64,000 bases of DNA from Gaiella sp. (lineage in GTDB: Bacteria > Actinomycetota > Thermoleophilia > Gaiellales > Gaiellaceae), in contig JAOSJZ010000001.1 of NCBI GenBank assembly GCA_027493885.1, positions 2,102,622 to 2,166,621 on the forward strand, given 5' to 3'. Numbering within the stretch: the stretch's first letter is position 1; each line of letters begins with the position of its first letter. Under the pieces are notes generated by a model. It was not told where the DNA came from, made no database searches, and saw nothing but the letters and a program-made list of their open reading frames with translations. Shown here in pieces: positions 35,974-44,982 of the stretch. A program made the translations under genes and the position numbers.

Positions 35974-36245
35974 GCGCATCCGAAGGGGGAGACGAGGAGC
36001 GGGACGTGGTAGCGGCCCTCGGCGAGCTCGACCTGCAGCTCGACGCGGGTGAAGAATGGCGAGGGCGGGTGGAAGACGAGGCGGTACGTGCCGGCCGGGA
36101 GATCGTCGGCGAGGTGCGCGCGTCCGTCTGCGTCGGTCTCGGCCCTGTTCACGGAGATGCCCGCCCGCAGGAGCTCCACGGCGACGCCGGCGGCGGGCCG
36201 CCCGGCGGCCGTGTCGAGCACGTGGGTGGAGACCGAGCAGCTCAT
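35955..36245 (-). CDS. uraH: 5-Hydroxyisourate hydrolase
   Basis: Transthyretin-like hydrolase of 96 residues. STHVLDTAAGRPAAGV is the N-terminal signature with the active-site His, RLVFHPPSPFFTRVE lies mid-chain, and the C-terminal tetrapeptide YRGS is the diagnostic end of the enzyme (animal transthyretin lacks it). The ATG 36243-36245 overlaps the deaminase stop (ATGA). It acts between PuuD and UraD. Confidence 0.94.
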   Translation of the reverse strand: MSCSVSTHVLDTAAGRPAAGVAVELLRAGISVNRAETDADGRAHLADDLPAGTYRLVFHPPSPFFTRVELQVELAEGRYHVPLLVSPFGCATYRGS

Positions 36246-37576
36246 GCGGCGAATCGTCGCGCCTCGATGCGGTGCGCGCGCGCGATCTCCGCCTCGTCGG
36301 CGCGCACGAGCGCGCCGCCGCGCACCACGTCGTCTCCGCCGACCACGAGCCGGTCGACCCGGTGCGGGGCGGAGAGGACGAGGCCCGCGACGAGGTCGTC
36401 GGCGCCGCCGAGCGAGAGCCCGTCCGACCGCCAGACGGCGAGGTCGGCCTGCTTGCCCGGCTCCAGCGAGCCGATGTCGTCGCGCCGCAGCACCTCGGCG
36501 CCGCCGCGTGTGGCGAGCTCGAGCGCCTCGCGCACCGTCATCGCCTCGCTGCCGCCGCGCCCCCGGGCGACGAGGAGGGCCTGCTTCACCTCGGCGAACA
36601 GGTCGCTCCGCTCGTTCGACGCCGACCCGTCGACGCCGAGCCCTACGCGGACGCCCGCGTCGCGCAGCTGGCGCACGGGTGCGATGCCCGCGCCGAGACG
36701 GAGGTTCGAGGTCGGGCAGTGCGCCACACCCGTGCCGGTCGCACCGAAACGCGCGACCTCGCCCTCGGAGAGGTGGACGCAGTGCGCGCACCACACGTCG
36801 CCCTCGAGCCAGCCGAGGCGGTCGAGGTACTCGACCGGGGTGCAGCCGTACAGCTCGCGGCAGTACGCCTCCTCCTCGACCGTCTCGGCGAGGTGCGTGT
36901 GGAGCGGAAGGCCGAGACGGCGCGCGAGCGCAGCCGACTCCTCCATCAGCCTGCCGGTGACCGAGAACGGCGAGCATGGCGCCACCGCGATCTGCACGCG
37001 CGCGCCGGGACCGGGCTCGTGCAGCGCCCCGTGGAGCCGCTCCGTCTCGGCGAGGACGAGGTCGATCTCCTCGACGAGCTCATCGGGCGGCAGGCCGCCG
37101 TCCGAGACGCCGAGGTCCATCGAGCCGCGCGAGGCGACGATGCGCACGCCGAGCTCGCGGGCCGCCTGAACCTCCGCCTCGAGGATCCCCTCGCGGCCGC
37201 TCGGGAAGACGTAGTGGTGGTCGAACACGGTCGAGCAGCCGGACAGCGCGAGCTCGGCGAGGCCGGTGCGCGCGGCCGCGTACTCCGCCTCCGCGTCGAT
37301 GCCCGCCCACACGGGGTAGAGCTCGCGGAGCCAGGTGAAGAGATCGGCTTGCTGGGCGCGTGCACGGGTCAGCGTCTGGCACAGGTGGTGGTGCGTGTTG
37401 ACGAGGCCCGGGGTGACGACGGCGCCGCCGAGGTCGACGCGCGTCGAGTGCTCCGGCTCGGGCCCGTCCCCGACCGCTGCGATCTCCGCGCCGTCGACCA
37501 GCACCCAGCCGGCCGGGTGCTCCCTGCCGGCGTCGTCCATGGTGACGACCCAGCCGTTGGCGTACAGCGTGGTCAT
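36242..37576 (-). CDS. 8-Oxoguanine deaminase-like amidohydrolase
   Basis: A 444-residue amidohydrolase of the AtzB/8-oxoguanine deaminase branch. The metal His pair is in VNTHHHLCQTLTRA; further ligands are in HTHLAETVEEE, AHCVHLSEGE and GLGVDGSASNERSD. The LYPVWAGIDAE stretch is typical of 8-oxoguanine deaminases, which make urate, exactly the substrate of the next enzymes. Guanine- or other aminohydrolase activity is possible. It starts the urate series on the minus strand; ATG 37574-37576. Confidence 0.9.
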   Translation of the reverse strand: MTTLYANGWVVTMDDAGREHPAGWVLVDGAEIAAVGDGPEPEHSTRVDLGGAVVTPGLVNTHHHLCQTLTRARAQQADLFTWLRELYPVWAGIDAEAEYAAARTGLAELALSGCSTVFDHHYVFPSGREGILEAEVQAARELGVRIVASRGSMDLGVSDGGLPPDELVEEIDLVLAETERLHGALHEPGPGARVQIAVAPCSPFSVTGRLMEESAALARRLGLPLHTHLAETVEEEAYCRELYGCTPVEYLDRLGWLEGDVWCAHCVHLSEGEVARFGATGTGVAHCPTSNLRLGAGIAPVRQLRDAGVRVGLGVDGSASNERSDLFAEVKQALLVARGRGGSEAMTVREALELATRGGAEVLRRDDIGSLEPGKQADLAVWRSDGLSLGGADDLVAGLVLSAPHRVDRLVVGGDDVVRGGALVRADEAEIARAHRIEARRFAA

Positions 37577-37632
37577 GACGCGTGACGTTATCGCGGTGGC
37601 ACGCGCATCCGCGAGGAGCGCCCGCGAACGGT

Positions 37633-37884
37633 CTAGGCGCCGGGGGCGTCGAGCGACGCCTTCGCCGCCTCGGCCATGTCGCCGCCGACCGCCTGGATGA
37701 TCTCCGGGCGGTCGAGCAGCCGTGCGCGCTGCTCGGGGCTCTGCAACCGGTTGACGACGTAGCGGTCAGCGAGGATCTCCGCGAGCGGGCGACCGCGGTC
37801 GTGCTCGCGGATCACGTACTGGGCGACGCGCTCCTCGCCGGTCGAGCGCTGGAAGAGGAACGAGAACAGGTCCTTGAGCGCCAT
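37633..37884 (-). CDS. Conserved small hypothetical protein
   Basis: An 83-residue helical protein (MALKDLFSFLFQRSTGEERV opening, AQYVIREHDRGRPLAEILAD) with no signal or membrane segment. I do not recognise its function. The pattern of a regularly spaced amphipathic helix and codon usage like the neighbours support a real gene. It follows the DtxR-type regulator gene by ten bases and is probably co-transcribed with it. Confidence 0.65.
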   Translation of the reverse strand: MALKDLFSFLFQRSTGEERVAQYVIREHDRGRPLAEILADRYVVNRLQSPEQRARLLDRPEIIQAVGGDMAEAAKASLDAPGA

Positions 37885-37894
37885 CGGTGGGATC

Positions 37895-38335
37895 CTAGCC
37901 GGCGTCGGGCCAGCGGAGGTCCGCGTCGGGGATCGGATCGCCGTGGGGGTCGTGCGTCGGGTAGCCGAGCGCCTCGTCGATCCGCGCCTCGAGCTCCTCG
38001 GAGAGGGCATGCTCGAGGCGGTCGGCCTCGTCGTGAACCTCGTCGACGTCGATCCCGAGCGTCTCGGCGAGATAGAGCTCGAGCAGCCGGTGATGGCGGA
38101 TCACCTCGAGCGCGACCTGCTCTCCGGCCGGCGTGAGCGAGACGCCGCGGTAGGGCGCATGCGAGACGAGCTCGAGCGCGGCCAGCTTCTTCACCATCGC
38201 GCTCGCCGACGCGGGCGACACGCCCATCTCGCGCGCGAGCGCGGTCGTCGAGACACGCTCGCTCGACTCCCCGAGCTTGTAGACCTCGCGGAGGTAGTGC
38301 TGGATCGCGTCGCTGAGCGGGGTCGCCGGAGCCAC
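37895..38335 (-). CDS. DtxR/MntR-family metal-dependent regulator
   Basis: A 146-residue repressor. The winged helix ([22 protein letters not shown]) is followed by the metal-binding and dimer domain ([39 protein letters not shown]) whose His/Glu residues match MntR/IdeR ligands. It is the short form without an SH3-like domain, closer to MntR. GTG 38333-38335 is the start nearest the conserved [18 protein letters not shown]. It is divergent from mqnD. Mn or Fe specificity cannot be set from sequence. Confidence 0.88.
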   Translation of the reverse strand: MAPATPLSDAIQHYLREVYKLGESSERVSTTALAREMGVSPASASAMVKKLAALELVSHAPYRGVSLTPAGEQVALEVIRHHRLLELYLAETLGIDVDEVHDEADRLEHALSEELEARIDEALGYPTHDPHGDPIPDADLRWPDAG

Positions 38336-38399
38336 CTCTGCGAGTCTACGGCCGGTTCCCGCCCGGGGCTCGCGCGAGCGCTGGTAGCGTCGGCGCCCC

Positions 38400-39224
38400 G
38401 TGGACGTCCGCGTCGGCCACAGCCCGGATCCCGATGACGCGTTCATGTACTGGGCGCTGACGACGGATCTCGTCGACACGCGCGGATTCCGGTTCGAGCA
38501 GGTGCTCGCCGACATCCAGACGCTGAACCAGTGGGCGCGCGCGGCGCGCCTCGAGGTGACCGCGATCTCGCTCGCCGCGTACCCGTTCGTGCAGCAGGAC
38601 TACGCACTGCTCCCGCACGGCGCCTCGATCGGCTCGGGCTACGGCCCGATCGTCGTCACGCGAGAGCCGATGAGCCTGGAGGAGCTCGGCCGCGTCGAGA
38701 TCGTCGTGCCCGGCACCATGACGACGTCCTTCCTCACGCTGCGCCTTGCGCTCGGCGACGTCGCCTACCGGGAGCTCCCCTTCGAGGAGATTCCGGCCGA
38801 GGTGGCGAGCGGCAGTGCCGACGCCGGCCTCCTGATCCACGAGGGACAGCTGACGTTCTCGGAGCTCGGTCTCCGGAAGGTCGTCGACCTCGGCGAGTGG
38901 TGGCTGCTCGAGACCGGCCTGCCCCTCCCCCTCGGTGTCAACCTCGCGCGCCGCGACGTCGAGCGGCTCTCCGATCTCTCCGATGTGTTGCGCGAGGCGA
39001 TCGAATGCGGTCTCCAGCACCGGGAGGAGGCGCTCGAGTACGCACTCCGGTTCGGCAGGGGCATCGACGCTGCGGTCGCCGACCGGTTCGTGGCGATGTA
39101 CGTGAACGACCTGACGAAGGACTACGGCGCCGAAGGGCGCGCGGCGGTCGCGGAGCTGCTGCGCCGCGGCGAGCAGATCGGCGCGTTCCCGGGCGCGGGC
39201 CCGGTGCGGCTCGACTGGATCTGA
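38400..39224 (+). CDS. mqnD: 1,4-Dihydroxy-6-naphthoate synthase (futalosine pathway)
   Basis: A 274-residue periplasmic-binding-like fold enzyme. [16 protein letters not shown] is the diagnostic MqnA/MqnD opening; [16 protein letters not shown] [15 protein letters not shown] and [10 protein letters not shown] follow. It makes 1,4-dihydroxy-6-naphthoate from cyclic dehypoxanthinyl futalosine, so this organism likely makes menaquinone by the futalosine route. The GTG 38400 lies 64 bases from the divergent regulator. Other mqn genes are not in the window. Confidence 0.9.
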   Translation: MDVRVGHSPDPDDAFMYWALTTDLVDTRGFRFEQVLADIQTLNQWARAARLEVTAISLAAYPFVQQDYALLPHGASIGSGYGPIVVTREPMSLEELGRVEIVVPGTMTTSFLTLRLALGDVAYRELPFEEIPAEVASGSADAGLLIHEGQLTFSELGLRKVVDLGEWWLLETGLPLPLGVNLARRDVERLSDLSDVLREAIECGLQHREEALEYALRFGRGIDAAVADRFVAMYVNDLTKDYGAEGRAAVAELLRRGEQIGAFPGAGPVRLDWI

Positions 39225-39281
39225 GCCGCCTCCGCGGACCGTCCCTTCTCGGCCAGCGGCTCGGCCAGGGCGCCCTGGGCG

Positions 39282-39738
39282 TCAACGCTTGAGGGTGAGC
39301 GCGGCGCCCGCCGCGAGGAGCGCAATCCCGAGGGCGCGTGGCCAGCTGAGCGCGATCCGCTCGAAGCCGAAGAGGCCGTAGCGGTCGATCACGGCCCCGG
39401 CCGCGAGTTGGCCGGCGACGAGCAGCGCGATCGTCGCGGTCGTCCCGATGCGAGGTGAAGCGACCGTGATCGTGAACACGATGAAGGCCCCCAGGAAGGC
39501 CCCGAGCCAGAGCCACTTCGGTGCGGTCCACGCCTCGCCGAGCCCGCCGAAGCCTCGACGCGCGACGAGCAGCACCGTGACGGCGATCAGCGCGGAGAGG
39601 CAGAACGCCCACGCGACCGCCCTCCAGCGAGCCGATCCGCTCGCCGAAGCGTCCCATCACGGCAGCCTGCACCGAGCCGGCGAGGCCCGCGGCGAGCGCG
39701 AGCGCAGCTGCCAGTCCGCTTCCGCCGCTCACGGGCAC
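39282..39738 (-). CDS. YdcZ (DUF606) family membrane transporter (one-base frame break)
   Basis: About 151 residues after deleting one base from CCC 39620-39622. Five hydrophobic segments are visible: AAALALAAGLAGSVQAA, AFCLSALIAVTVLLLV, WLWLGAFLGAFIVFTITVA, TTATIALLVAGQLAAGAVI and [25 protein letters not shown] and FGFERIALSWPRALG are the DUF606 signatures. These are small drug/metabolite-superfamily transporters, usually single-domain or paired, with unknown substrates. Confidence 0.82.
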
Positions 39739-39783
39739 GACGCTATACGCTCGGGGCTCCTCGAGGCGAAGGAGGCACCATCG

Positions 39784-39858
39784 ATGATTCGTGCCGTCGT
39801 CCCCTACGACGCCGAGCCCGGTCCCGTGCGGTGCCGGGCGCAGGCCGAGCTCGCGTGA
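39784..39858 (+). CDS. 24-residue upstream peptide coupled to the crotonase gene
   Basis: ATG 39784 is preceded by a perfect AAGGAGG (39769-39775) with an eight-base gap, one of the best ribosome sites in the window. The frame encodes 24 residues (MIRAVVPYDAEPGPVRCR...) and ends in TGA overlapping the GTG of the next gene (GTGA). The crotonase gene itself has no ribosome site. This could be a leader peptide for coupled translation or the stump of a shortened gene. I do not recognise the peptide. Confidence 0.5.
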   Translation: MIRAVVPYDAEPGPVRCRAQAELA

Positions 39859-40688
39859 CGGAGCCGAGCCACCCGAGCCCGCTCGACCCGGCCGCGCTCG
39901 GCTTCGAGGCGATCGTCTACGAGAAGGCGCCGCCGCGCGCGACGATCCGGCTGAACCGGCCGGACGTCTTGAACGCGTTCGACTTCCGGATGCTGCGCGA
40001 GATCGCCCGGGCCTGCGAGGACGCGTCGTGGGACGACGAGATCCGCGTGGTCGTCGTCACCGGCGAGGGCCGTGCCTTCTGCGTCGGCGCCGACCTCCGC
40101 TCCTGGGAGGACACGCTCGTCGGCCGGCCGGGGGAGTACTGGAAGTGGTTCGGCGCCTTCAAGGACATGCACGACCGGCTGCGCGAGCTAGGCAAGCCGA
40201 CGATCGCGCGCCTCAACGGGATCGCCGTCGGCGGGGGGAACGAGCTCCAGATGGCCTGCGACCTCGCGGTGATGGTCGACGACGCATTCATCCGCCACGT
40301 CGGGCTCGAGCACGGCTCCGTTCCGGCCGGCGGGGCGACGCAGTGGCTCCAGCTGATGGTCGGCGACCGGCGCGCGCGGGAGATCCTCTTCTTCTGCGAC
40401 GAGATCCCCGCCCCGCAGGCCGCGGAGTGGGGCTTGATCAACCGGGCGGTGCCGCGCGGGGAGCTCGACGCGGTGGTCGACGAGTGGATCGAGAAGCTCG
40501 TCCGCAAGCTGCCGCAGACGACCCGCTACGCGAAGCAGCAGCTGAACGTCTGGCGCGACCTCGCGTGGCATCAGACGGTCGGCCACGCCCGGGACTGGCT
40601 GTCGCTGTCGATGCTCGGCGACGAGGCCCAGGGGGCGATTCGCGAGTTCCTCGACTCGCGCGGCCGCGGGAAGGGAGACGGGCGCTAG
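39855..40688 (+). CDS. Enoyl-CoA hydratase/isomerase family protein
   Basis: Crotonase-fold protein of 277 residues. Oxyanion-hole segments are in FCVGADLRSWEDT and GIAVGGGNELQMACDL; LEHGSVPAGGATQWLQLMVG is the region of the second catalytic position. The substrate is not obvious: the pattern fits 2-ketocyclohexane- or naphthoyl-type ring CoA hydrolases as well as simple hydratases. GTG 39855 overlaps the small upstream ORF. It is followed by a PaaG-like crotonase. Confidence 0.85.
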   Translation: MTEPSHPSPLDPAALGFEAIVYEKAPPRATIRLNRPDVLNAFDFRMLREIARACEDASWDDEIRVVVVTGEGRAFCVGADLRSWEDTLVGRPGEYWKWFGAFKDMHDRLRELGKPTIARLNGIAVGGGNELQMACDLAVMVDDAFIRHVGLEHGSVPAGGATQWLQLMVGDRRAREILFFCDEIPAPQAAEWGLINRAVPRGELDAVVDEWIEKLVRKLPQTTRYAKQQLNVWRDLAWHQTVGHARDWLSLSMLGDEAQGAIREFLDSRGRGKGDGR

Positions 40689-40699
40689 GCTCCCGCGCA

Positions 40700-41473
40700 A
40701 TGGCCGACGAGGTCCTCACCTCCCGCGACGGCGCGGTGCTGACGATCACGTTCAACCGCCCCGAGGTGTACAACGCGTTCAACCGCGAGCTGCACGAGGC
40801 GCTCCACGCGGCGCTCGCCGAGGCCGGCGACCCGGGGGTGCGCTGCGTCGTGATCACCGGGGCCGGCAAGGGCTTCTGCGCGGGTCAGGACCTGAAGGAG
40901 CTCGGCGCCGTCTCCGCCTCGATCAGCGAGGCGCTCGAGCAGACGTACCATCCGAACGTCCGGCTCGTGCGCTCGCTCGCGAAGCCGGTGGTCGCGGCCG
41001 TGAACGGGCCTGCGGCCGGAGCGGGGCTCTCGTTCGCCTGCGCGTGCGACCTCCGCGTCGCCGCCGAGAGCGCCAGCTTCGTCCCGGGGTTCGTCGGCAT
41101 CGGTCTCGTGCCGGACGCGGGCGGCACCTGGTTCGTCCACCGGCTGCTCGGGTTCGCGCGCGCGCTCGAGTGGATGAGCTCGAACCGCCGGCTGACGGCC
41201 GCCGAGGCGCTCGAGTGGGGGCTCGTCTCCGAGGTCGTCCCGGACGAGGCGTTCCCTGCGCGGGTCGCCGAGCTCGCGAGGGAGTGGGCGGAGCGGCCGA
41301 CGCTCGCGGTGGGCCGCACGAAGCAGCTGTTCGAGCATGCTGCGACCGCGACGCTCGAGGAGCAGCTCGCGCTCGAGGCAAGGCTTCAGCAGGAGTCGGT
41401 GGGCACGCCCGACTTCACCGAGGGCGTGACGGCGTTCCTCGAGAAGCGCCCGCCCCGGTTCACCGGAAGCTGA
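40700..41473 (+). CDS. Enoyl-CoA hydratase/isomerase, PaaG-like
   Basis: Crotonase of 257 residues. GKGFCAGQDLKELG and NGPAAGAGLSFACACDL form the oxyanion hole; FVGIGLVPDAGGTWFVHRLLG with an Asp in place of the second hydratase Glu is typical of PaaG, the 2-(1,2-epoxy-1,2-dihydrophenyl)acetyl-CoA isomerase. The phenylacetyl-CoA epoxidase genes paaABCD are 7 kb away, which fits. ATG 40700. An ordinary enoyl-CoA hydratase remains possible. Confidence 0.85.
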   Translation: MADEVLTSRDGAVLTITFNRPEVYNAFNRELHEALHAALAEAGDPGVRCVVITGAGKGFCAGQDLKELGAVSASISEALEQTYHPNVRLVRSLAKPVVAAVNGPAAGAGLSFACACDLRVAAESASFVPGFVGIGLVPDAGGTWFVHRLLGFARALEWMSSNRRLTAAEALEWGLVSEVVPDEAFPARVAELAREWAERPTLAVGRTKQLFEHAATATLEEQLALEARLQQESVGTPDFTEGVTAFLEKRPPRFTGS

Positions 41474-41478
41474 GCTCG

Positions 41479-42457
41479 GTGGCGCCGCCGCCGGCCGTCA
41501 CGGTCGTCGACTACCACACCGGTGGCGAGCCGTTCCGCATCGTCACGGGTGGCGTGCAGCCGCTTCGGGGCGAGACGATCCTCGAGCGACGCCGCTTCGC
41601 ACGGGATCATCTCGACCGCTACCGGCGGCTGCTCGTCTTCGAGCCGCGCGGGCACGCGGACATGTACGGCTGCCACGTCGTTCCGCCGAACGACGACGGC
41701 GCCGACCTGGGCGTGGTCTTCTTCCACAACGACGGGTACTCCACCGCGTGCGGCCACGGGACGATCGCGCTCGTCACGTGGGCGCTCGACGAGGGGCTCG
41801 TCGAGCGGCGCGAGGGCGAGAACCGGGTCGTCGTCGACGTCCCCTCCGGGAGGCTCGAGACGTCGGCGACGGTCGAGGGCGGCCGCGTGCGGTCGGTCAG
41901 GTTCCGCAACGTCCCGTCGTTCGTGTGGGCGAGGGGGATCGAGGCCGCGGGGCGGGTCGCCGACGTCGCCTTCGGCGGTGCGTTCTACGCATCGCTCGAG
42001 GAGCGGGTCGAGCCGCGGGAGCTGCCGCGCCTGATCGAGCTCGGTCGGGCGATCAAGGCGGCGCTCGAGGCCGAGCACGACGTCGTCCACCCTCTCCAGC
42101 CCCGAGCTCCGTGACGTCTACGGGGTGATCTTCTGGCAGCGCGAGGGCGCGGGCCCGCTGACGCAGCGCAACGTCACGGTGTTCGCTGACGGGGAGGTCG
42201 ACCGCTCGCCGTGCGGGTCCGGGACCTCGGCCCGCCTCGCGCTCCTCGACGCGGAGGGCCGCCTCCCGCGCGGCGAGGCCCTCCGCCACCTCTCGATCGT
42301 GGGCTCGGAGTTCACGGGGCGGGTGGTCGGCGACGCCGAGGTGGCCGGGCTCCCGGCCGTGATCACCGAGGTCGAGGGCAGCGCCTTCAGGACGGGCAGC
42401 GCCGAGTTCGAGCTCGACCCCTCCGACCCGCTCGGGGAGGGCTTCCTGCTGCGCTGA
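41479..42457 (+). CDS. Proline racemase / 4-hydroxyproline epimerase family (one-base frame break)
   Basis: About 325 residues after removing one C near 42090-42092. The first half has DYHTGGEPFRIVTGG and the first catalytic Cys in STACGHGTIALV; the second half has RSPCGSGTSARLALL with the second Cys. Having Cys at both sites favours racemase or epimerase over the dehydratase relatives, which have Thr or Ser at one. Substrates may be proline, 4-hydroxyproline or a related imino acid. The GTG start lies five bases after paaG-like, so it may belong to the same transcript. Confidence 0.88.
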
Positions 42458-43174
42458 TCAGGGTACGTCCATGCGGACGAGCTTGCGAACCGCGAGCGCC
42501 GTGAAGCCGGCGATCACGATCGCGGCGGCCACCAGTGCGGCGCCGGCCGAGAGCGGGTTGTCGATCGTCGCGAGGCGCGTGGCGTCGAGCCCGTGGATCA
42601 CGGCGAGCGTGTAGCGCCGGATCGAGAGGAAGCGGACGCCGTCGAGGTACGCGGCGAGCGTCGCCTCCCAGACGAACACGTAGACGAGCCCGATCAGGAG
42701 CGCGTGCCTCGTCGCGAGGCCCGCCCAGGTGAACACGGCTGCATAGGCGGCGGCGCCGACGAGCAACCCGAGGCCGGTGGCGAGCGCGCCGCCAAGGGCG
42801 CCGCCGTCGACCAGCGCGACCGCGAGGAACCCGCTCGCGGCGACGGGCAGCCCGCCGACGGCGAATGCGGCCGCGAGCTTCGGTAGGACGATGCGCCAGC
42901 GCGCGATCGGCTTCAGCGCGAGGTAGCCGAGCGTCCGGTCGACGAGCTCGTTCCCGAACGCCGACGTCGCGAAGAGCAGCATCACGAGCGGCAGGATCGC
43001 CGAGCCGACGAGCATCCTCGTGATGTTGTCGGCGAAGCGCGCGCTCGTCGTCGTCGAGTCGGCCACGCGGAAGAGGACCGCGGCGAGTACGGGGAGCGCG
43101 ACGAGACCGAGCACGAGCCAGAGCCGCCGGCCGCCGGCGAGCTGGCGGAGCGTGAGCGCGAAGATCGCGATCAC
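42458..43174 (-). CDS. ABC-2 type transporter permease
   Basis: Integral membrane protein of 238 residues with about six helices (LVLGLVALPVLAAVLF, ILPLVMLLFATSAFGNEL, LATGLGLLVGAAAYAAVFTW and others). The family feature NELVDRTLGYLALKPI, an ABC-2 permease motif, lies in the second third. The GTG 43172-43174 overlaps the ATPase stop (GTGA). It forms a pair with the ATPase upstream. Substrate is unknown. It ends one base from the convergent racemase gene. Confidence 0.85.
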   Translation of the reverse strand: MIAIFALTLRQLAGGRRLWLVLGLVALPVLAAVLFRVADSTTTSARFADNITRMLVGSAILPLVMLLFATSAFGNELVDRTLGYLALKPIARWRIVLPKLAAAFAVGGLPVAASGFLAVALVDGGALGGALATGLGLLVGAAAYAAVFTWAGLATRHALLIGLVYVFVWEATLAAYLDGVRFLSIRRYTLAVIHGLDATRLATIDNPLSAGAALVAAAIVIAGFTALAVRKLVRMDVP

Positions 43175-44107
43175 CGGCCGCCCCCCGACGCGAGGTACTC
43201 GAACACGCTCTCGAGCGAGTCGTCGAGCGGCTCGACGCGCGTGAGGCGGACGCCGCGGTCGCGCGCGACGACCGGGAGCGAGCGCTGGAGTGACGACACG
43301 TCGCGACTCCGCACGCGCAGGCCGGTCGCGCCCGTGACCTCGACCGACTCGACGGCCTCGACGCGGACGAGGCCCGCGGCGAGCGCCCGGGGGTCGGCGC
43401 AGTCGACGCGGACGAGGAACGGCCGGTCGTCGAGCTTCTGCCGGATCGCCCGGTAGTCGCCGCTCGCCGCGAGCTTGCCGCTGACCATGAGGTGGATCCG
43501 GTCGGCGAGCTCGTCGACCTCCTCGAGGATGTGCGAGGAGACGAGGACCGTCCGCCCCTCCGCGGCGAGCGTCCGGATGACGTCGCGGAGATGGAGCCGC
43601 TGGGCCGGGTCGGTCCCCGAGAGCGGCTCGTCCAGCACGAGCAACGGCGGGTCGTGGACGAGCGTCGCGGCGAGTCGCATCCGCTGGCGCATCCCGCGCG
43701 AGTAGTCGCCGAGCTTGCGGTCCTGGTGGTCGACGAGGTCGACGGTCTCGATCGCGCGCCGGGCGGCGCCGGCGACGTCTTCGACTCCCTGGAGCCGCGC
43801 TCCGAGCTCCACGAACCGACGGCCCGTGAGGAAGTCGTAGACCGACTCGTGCTCCGGCATGTAGCCGATCCGGCGGTAGAGGGCCGGGTTGCGGCGCACG
43901 TGCTCGCCGAAGATGGTGATCGTCCCCTGCGAGGGGCTGCGTGAGACCCCCGATCGCGCGCAGCAGCGTCGTCTTGCCGGCTCCGTTCGGCCCGAGGAGC
44001 GCCGTGACGCCGGGCTCGACGACGAGCGAGACACCGCTCACCGCGACGACGCCGGAGAACCACTTCGAGACGCCGTCGACGACGATCGTCGGCTCGGACG
44101 CGCTCAC
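43171..44107 (-). CDS. ABC transporter ATPase (one-base frame break)
   Basis: About 311 residues after removing one C of five at 43947-43951. Walker A is LLGPNGAGKTTLLRAIG; the Q-loop region RRIGYMPEHESVYDFL, signature YSRGMRQRMRLAATL, Walker B LLVLDEPLSGTDP and the switch His in SSHILEEVDEL are all intact. GTG 44105-44107 overlaps the preceding permease stop. It works with the downstream ABC-2 permease; the long C-terminal domain is like that of ABC-2 exporters. Confidence 0.88.
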
Positions 44108-44982
44108 CCGCGCACCAGCCGGTTGGTGCGCCGCACGAGCCACGCGGCGAGCACGAGCGAGAGCCCGAGGAGCCAGAGCAGCGCGATCCCGCCCGACACC
44201 GGCCGGTCGAGCTCGTCGCCGAAGAGCCAGTGCACCGCGTCGGTCAGCGCCTGCAGGAGGCCCACGAGGGAGACGGCGTCGGCGGCGCCTCCGGAGAAGT
44301 TCTCCTCGGCGATGCCGCCGACGGCCTCGCCGATGAAGATCACGGCGAGCATCGCCACCGAGGCGTAGGCGCGCCTGGTCGCGAACGAGGCCACGAGGAG
44401 CGCGAGGGTCGTCAGCACCCCTGCGACGAGAGCGCCCGCGGCGAGGAACCGCGGGACGACGTCCCAGCTCTCGCGGAGGAACGAGCCGGGGTGCTCGGCG
44501 TCGAGGACGTTCCAGGCGAAGAGCACGATCTCGGGCGCCCACGCCGCCCCGAGCGCGACCGTCGCGAAGGCGGCCCAGCGCGCGCCGACGTAGTCGAGCG
44601 GCGTGATCGGCCGCGCCGCGTAGAGGGAGAGGACGCGGTCGCGCCGGTCGGGGCAGATCAGGAGCGGCGCCACGACGGCCGCGAAGAGCGCGAGCGGGAC
44701 CATCGCCCACTCGTAGTAGTCCCCGTAGGACGGCAGCTCGAAGTCGTCGGGGTCCGTCGCGGGGCCGACGAACGCGGCGACCACGACGAGCACGACCATG
44801 GGCACGAGCGCGAGCGCGAGCAGGAGCCATGGCGCGACCTTCGCGCCGACGCCGCGGCCGAGGCCGAGCGAGATGCGGATCCCGTCGCGCCAGATCGCGT
44901 CCCGGCGGGCCCATCGCCCCACTCGCTCGCCGTCGTAGCCGTGGTAGCCGAGGTCGAAGACCTCGGCCGGCCGGGAGCTCAA
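44104..44982 (-). CDS. ABC-2 type permease-like membrane protein
   Basis: A 292-residue protein with a soluble N terminus (VFDLGYHGYDGERVGRWARR) and six helices. ICPDRRDRVLSLYAARPIT is an ABC-2 motif. The TTG 44980-44982 overlaps the upstream ATPase stop as TTGA. It is the membrane partner of the ATPase at 44979-45905. The four genes form one unit of two ATPase-permease pairs, which may be one heteromeric exporter. Confidence 0.85.
   Translation of the reverse strand: MSSRPAEVFDLGYHGYDGERVGRWARRDAIWRDGIRISLGLGRGVGAKVAPWLLLALALVPMVVLVVVAAFVGPATDPDDFELPSYGDYYEWAMVPLALFAAVVAPLLICPDRRDRVLSLYAARPITPLDYVGARWAAFATVALGAAWAPEIVLFAWNVLDAEHPGSFLRESWDVVPRFLAAGALVAGVLTTLALLVASFATRRAYASVAMLAVIFIGEAVGGIAEENFSGGAADAVSLVGLLQALTDAVHWLFGDELDRPVSGGIALLWLLGLSLVLAAWLVRRTNRLVRG

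Noticed and set aside
39254..39272. CCAGGGCGCCCTGG palindrome after mqnD as a terminator
   Set aside because: A 14-base perfect palindrome without loop cannot fold into a stable hairpin; probably chance in GC-rich DNA.
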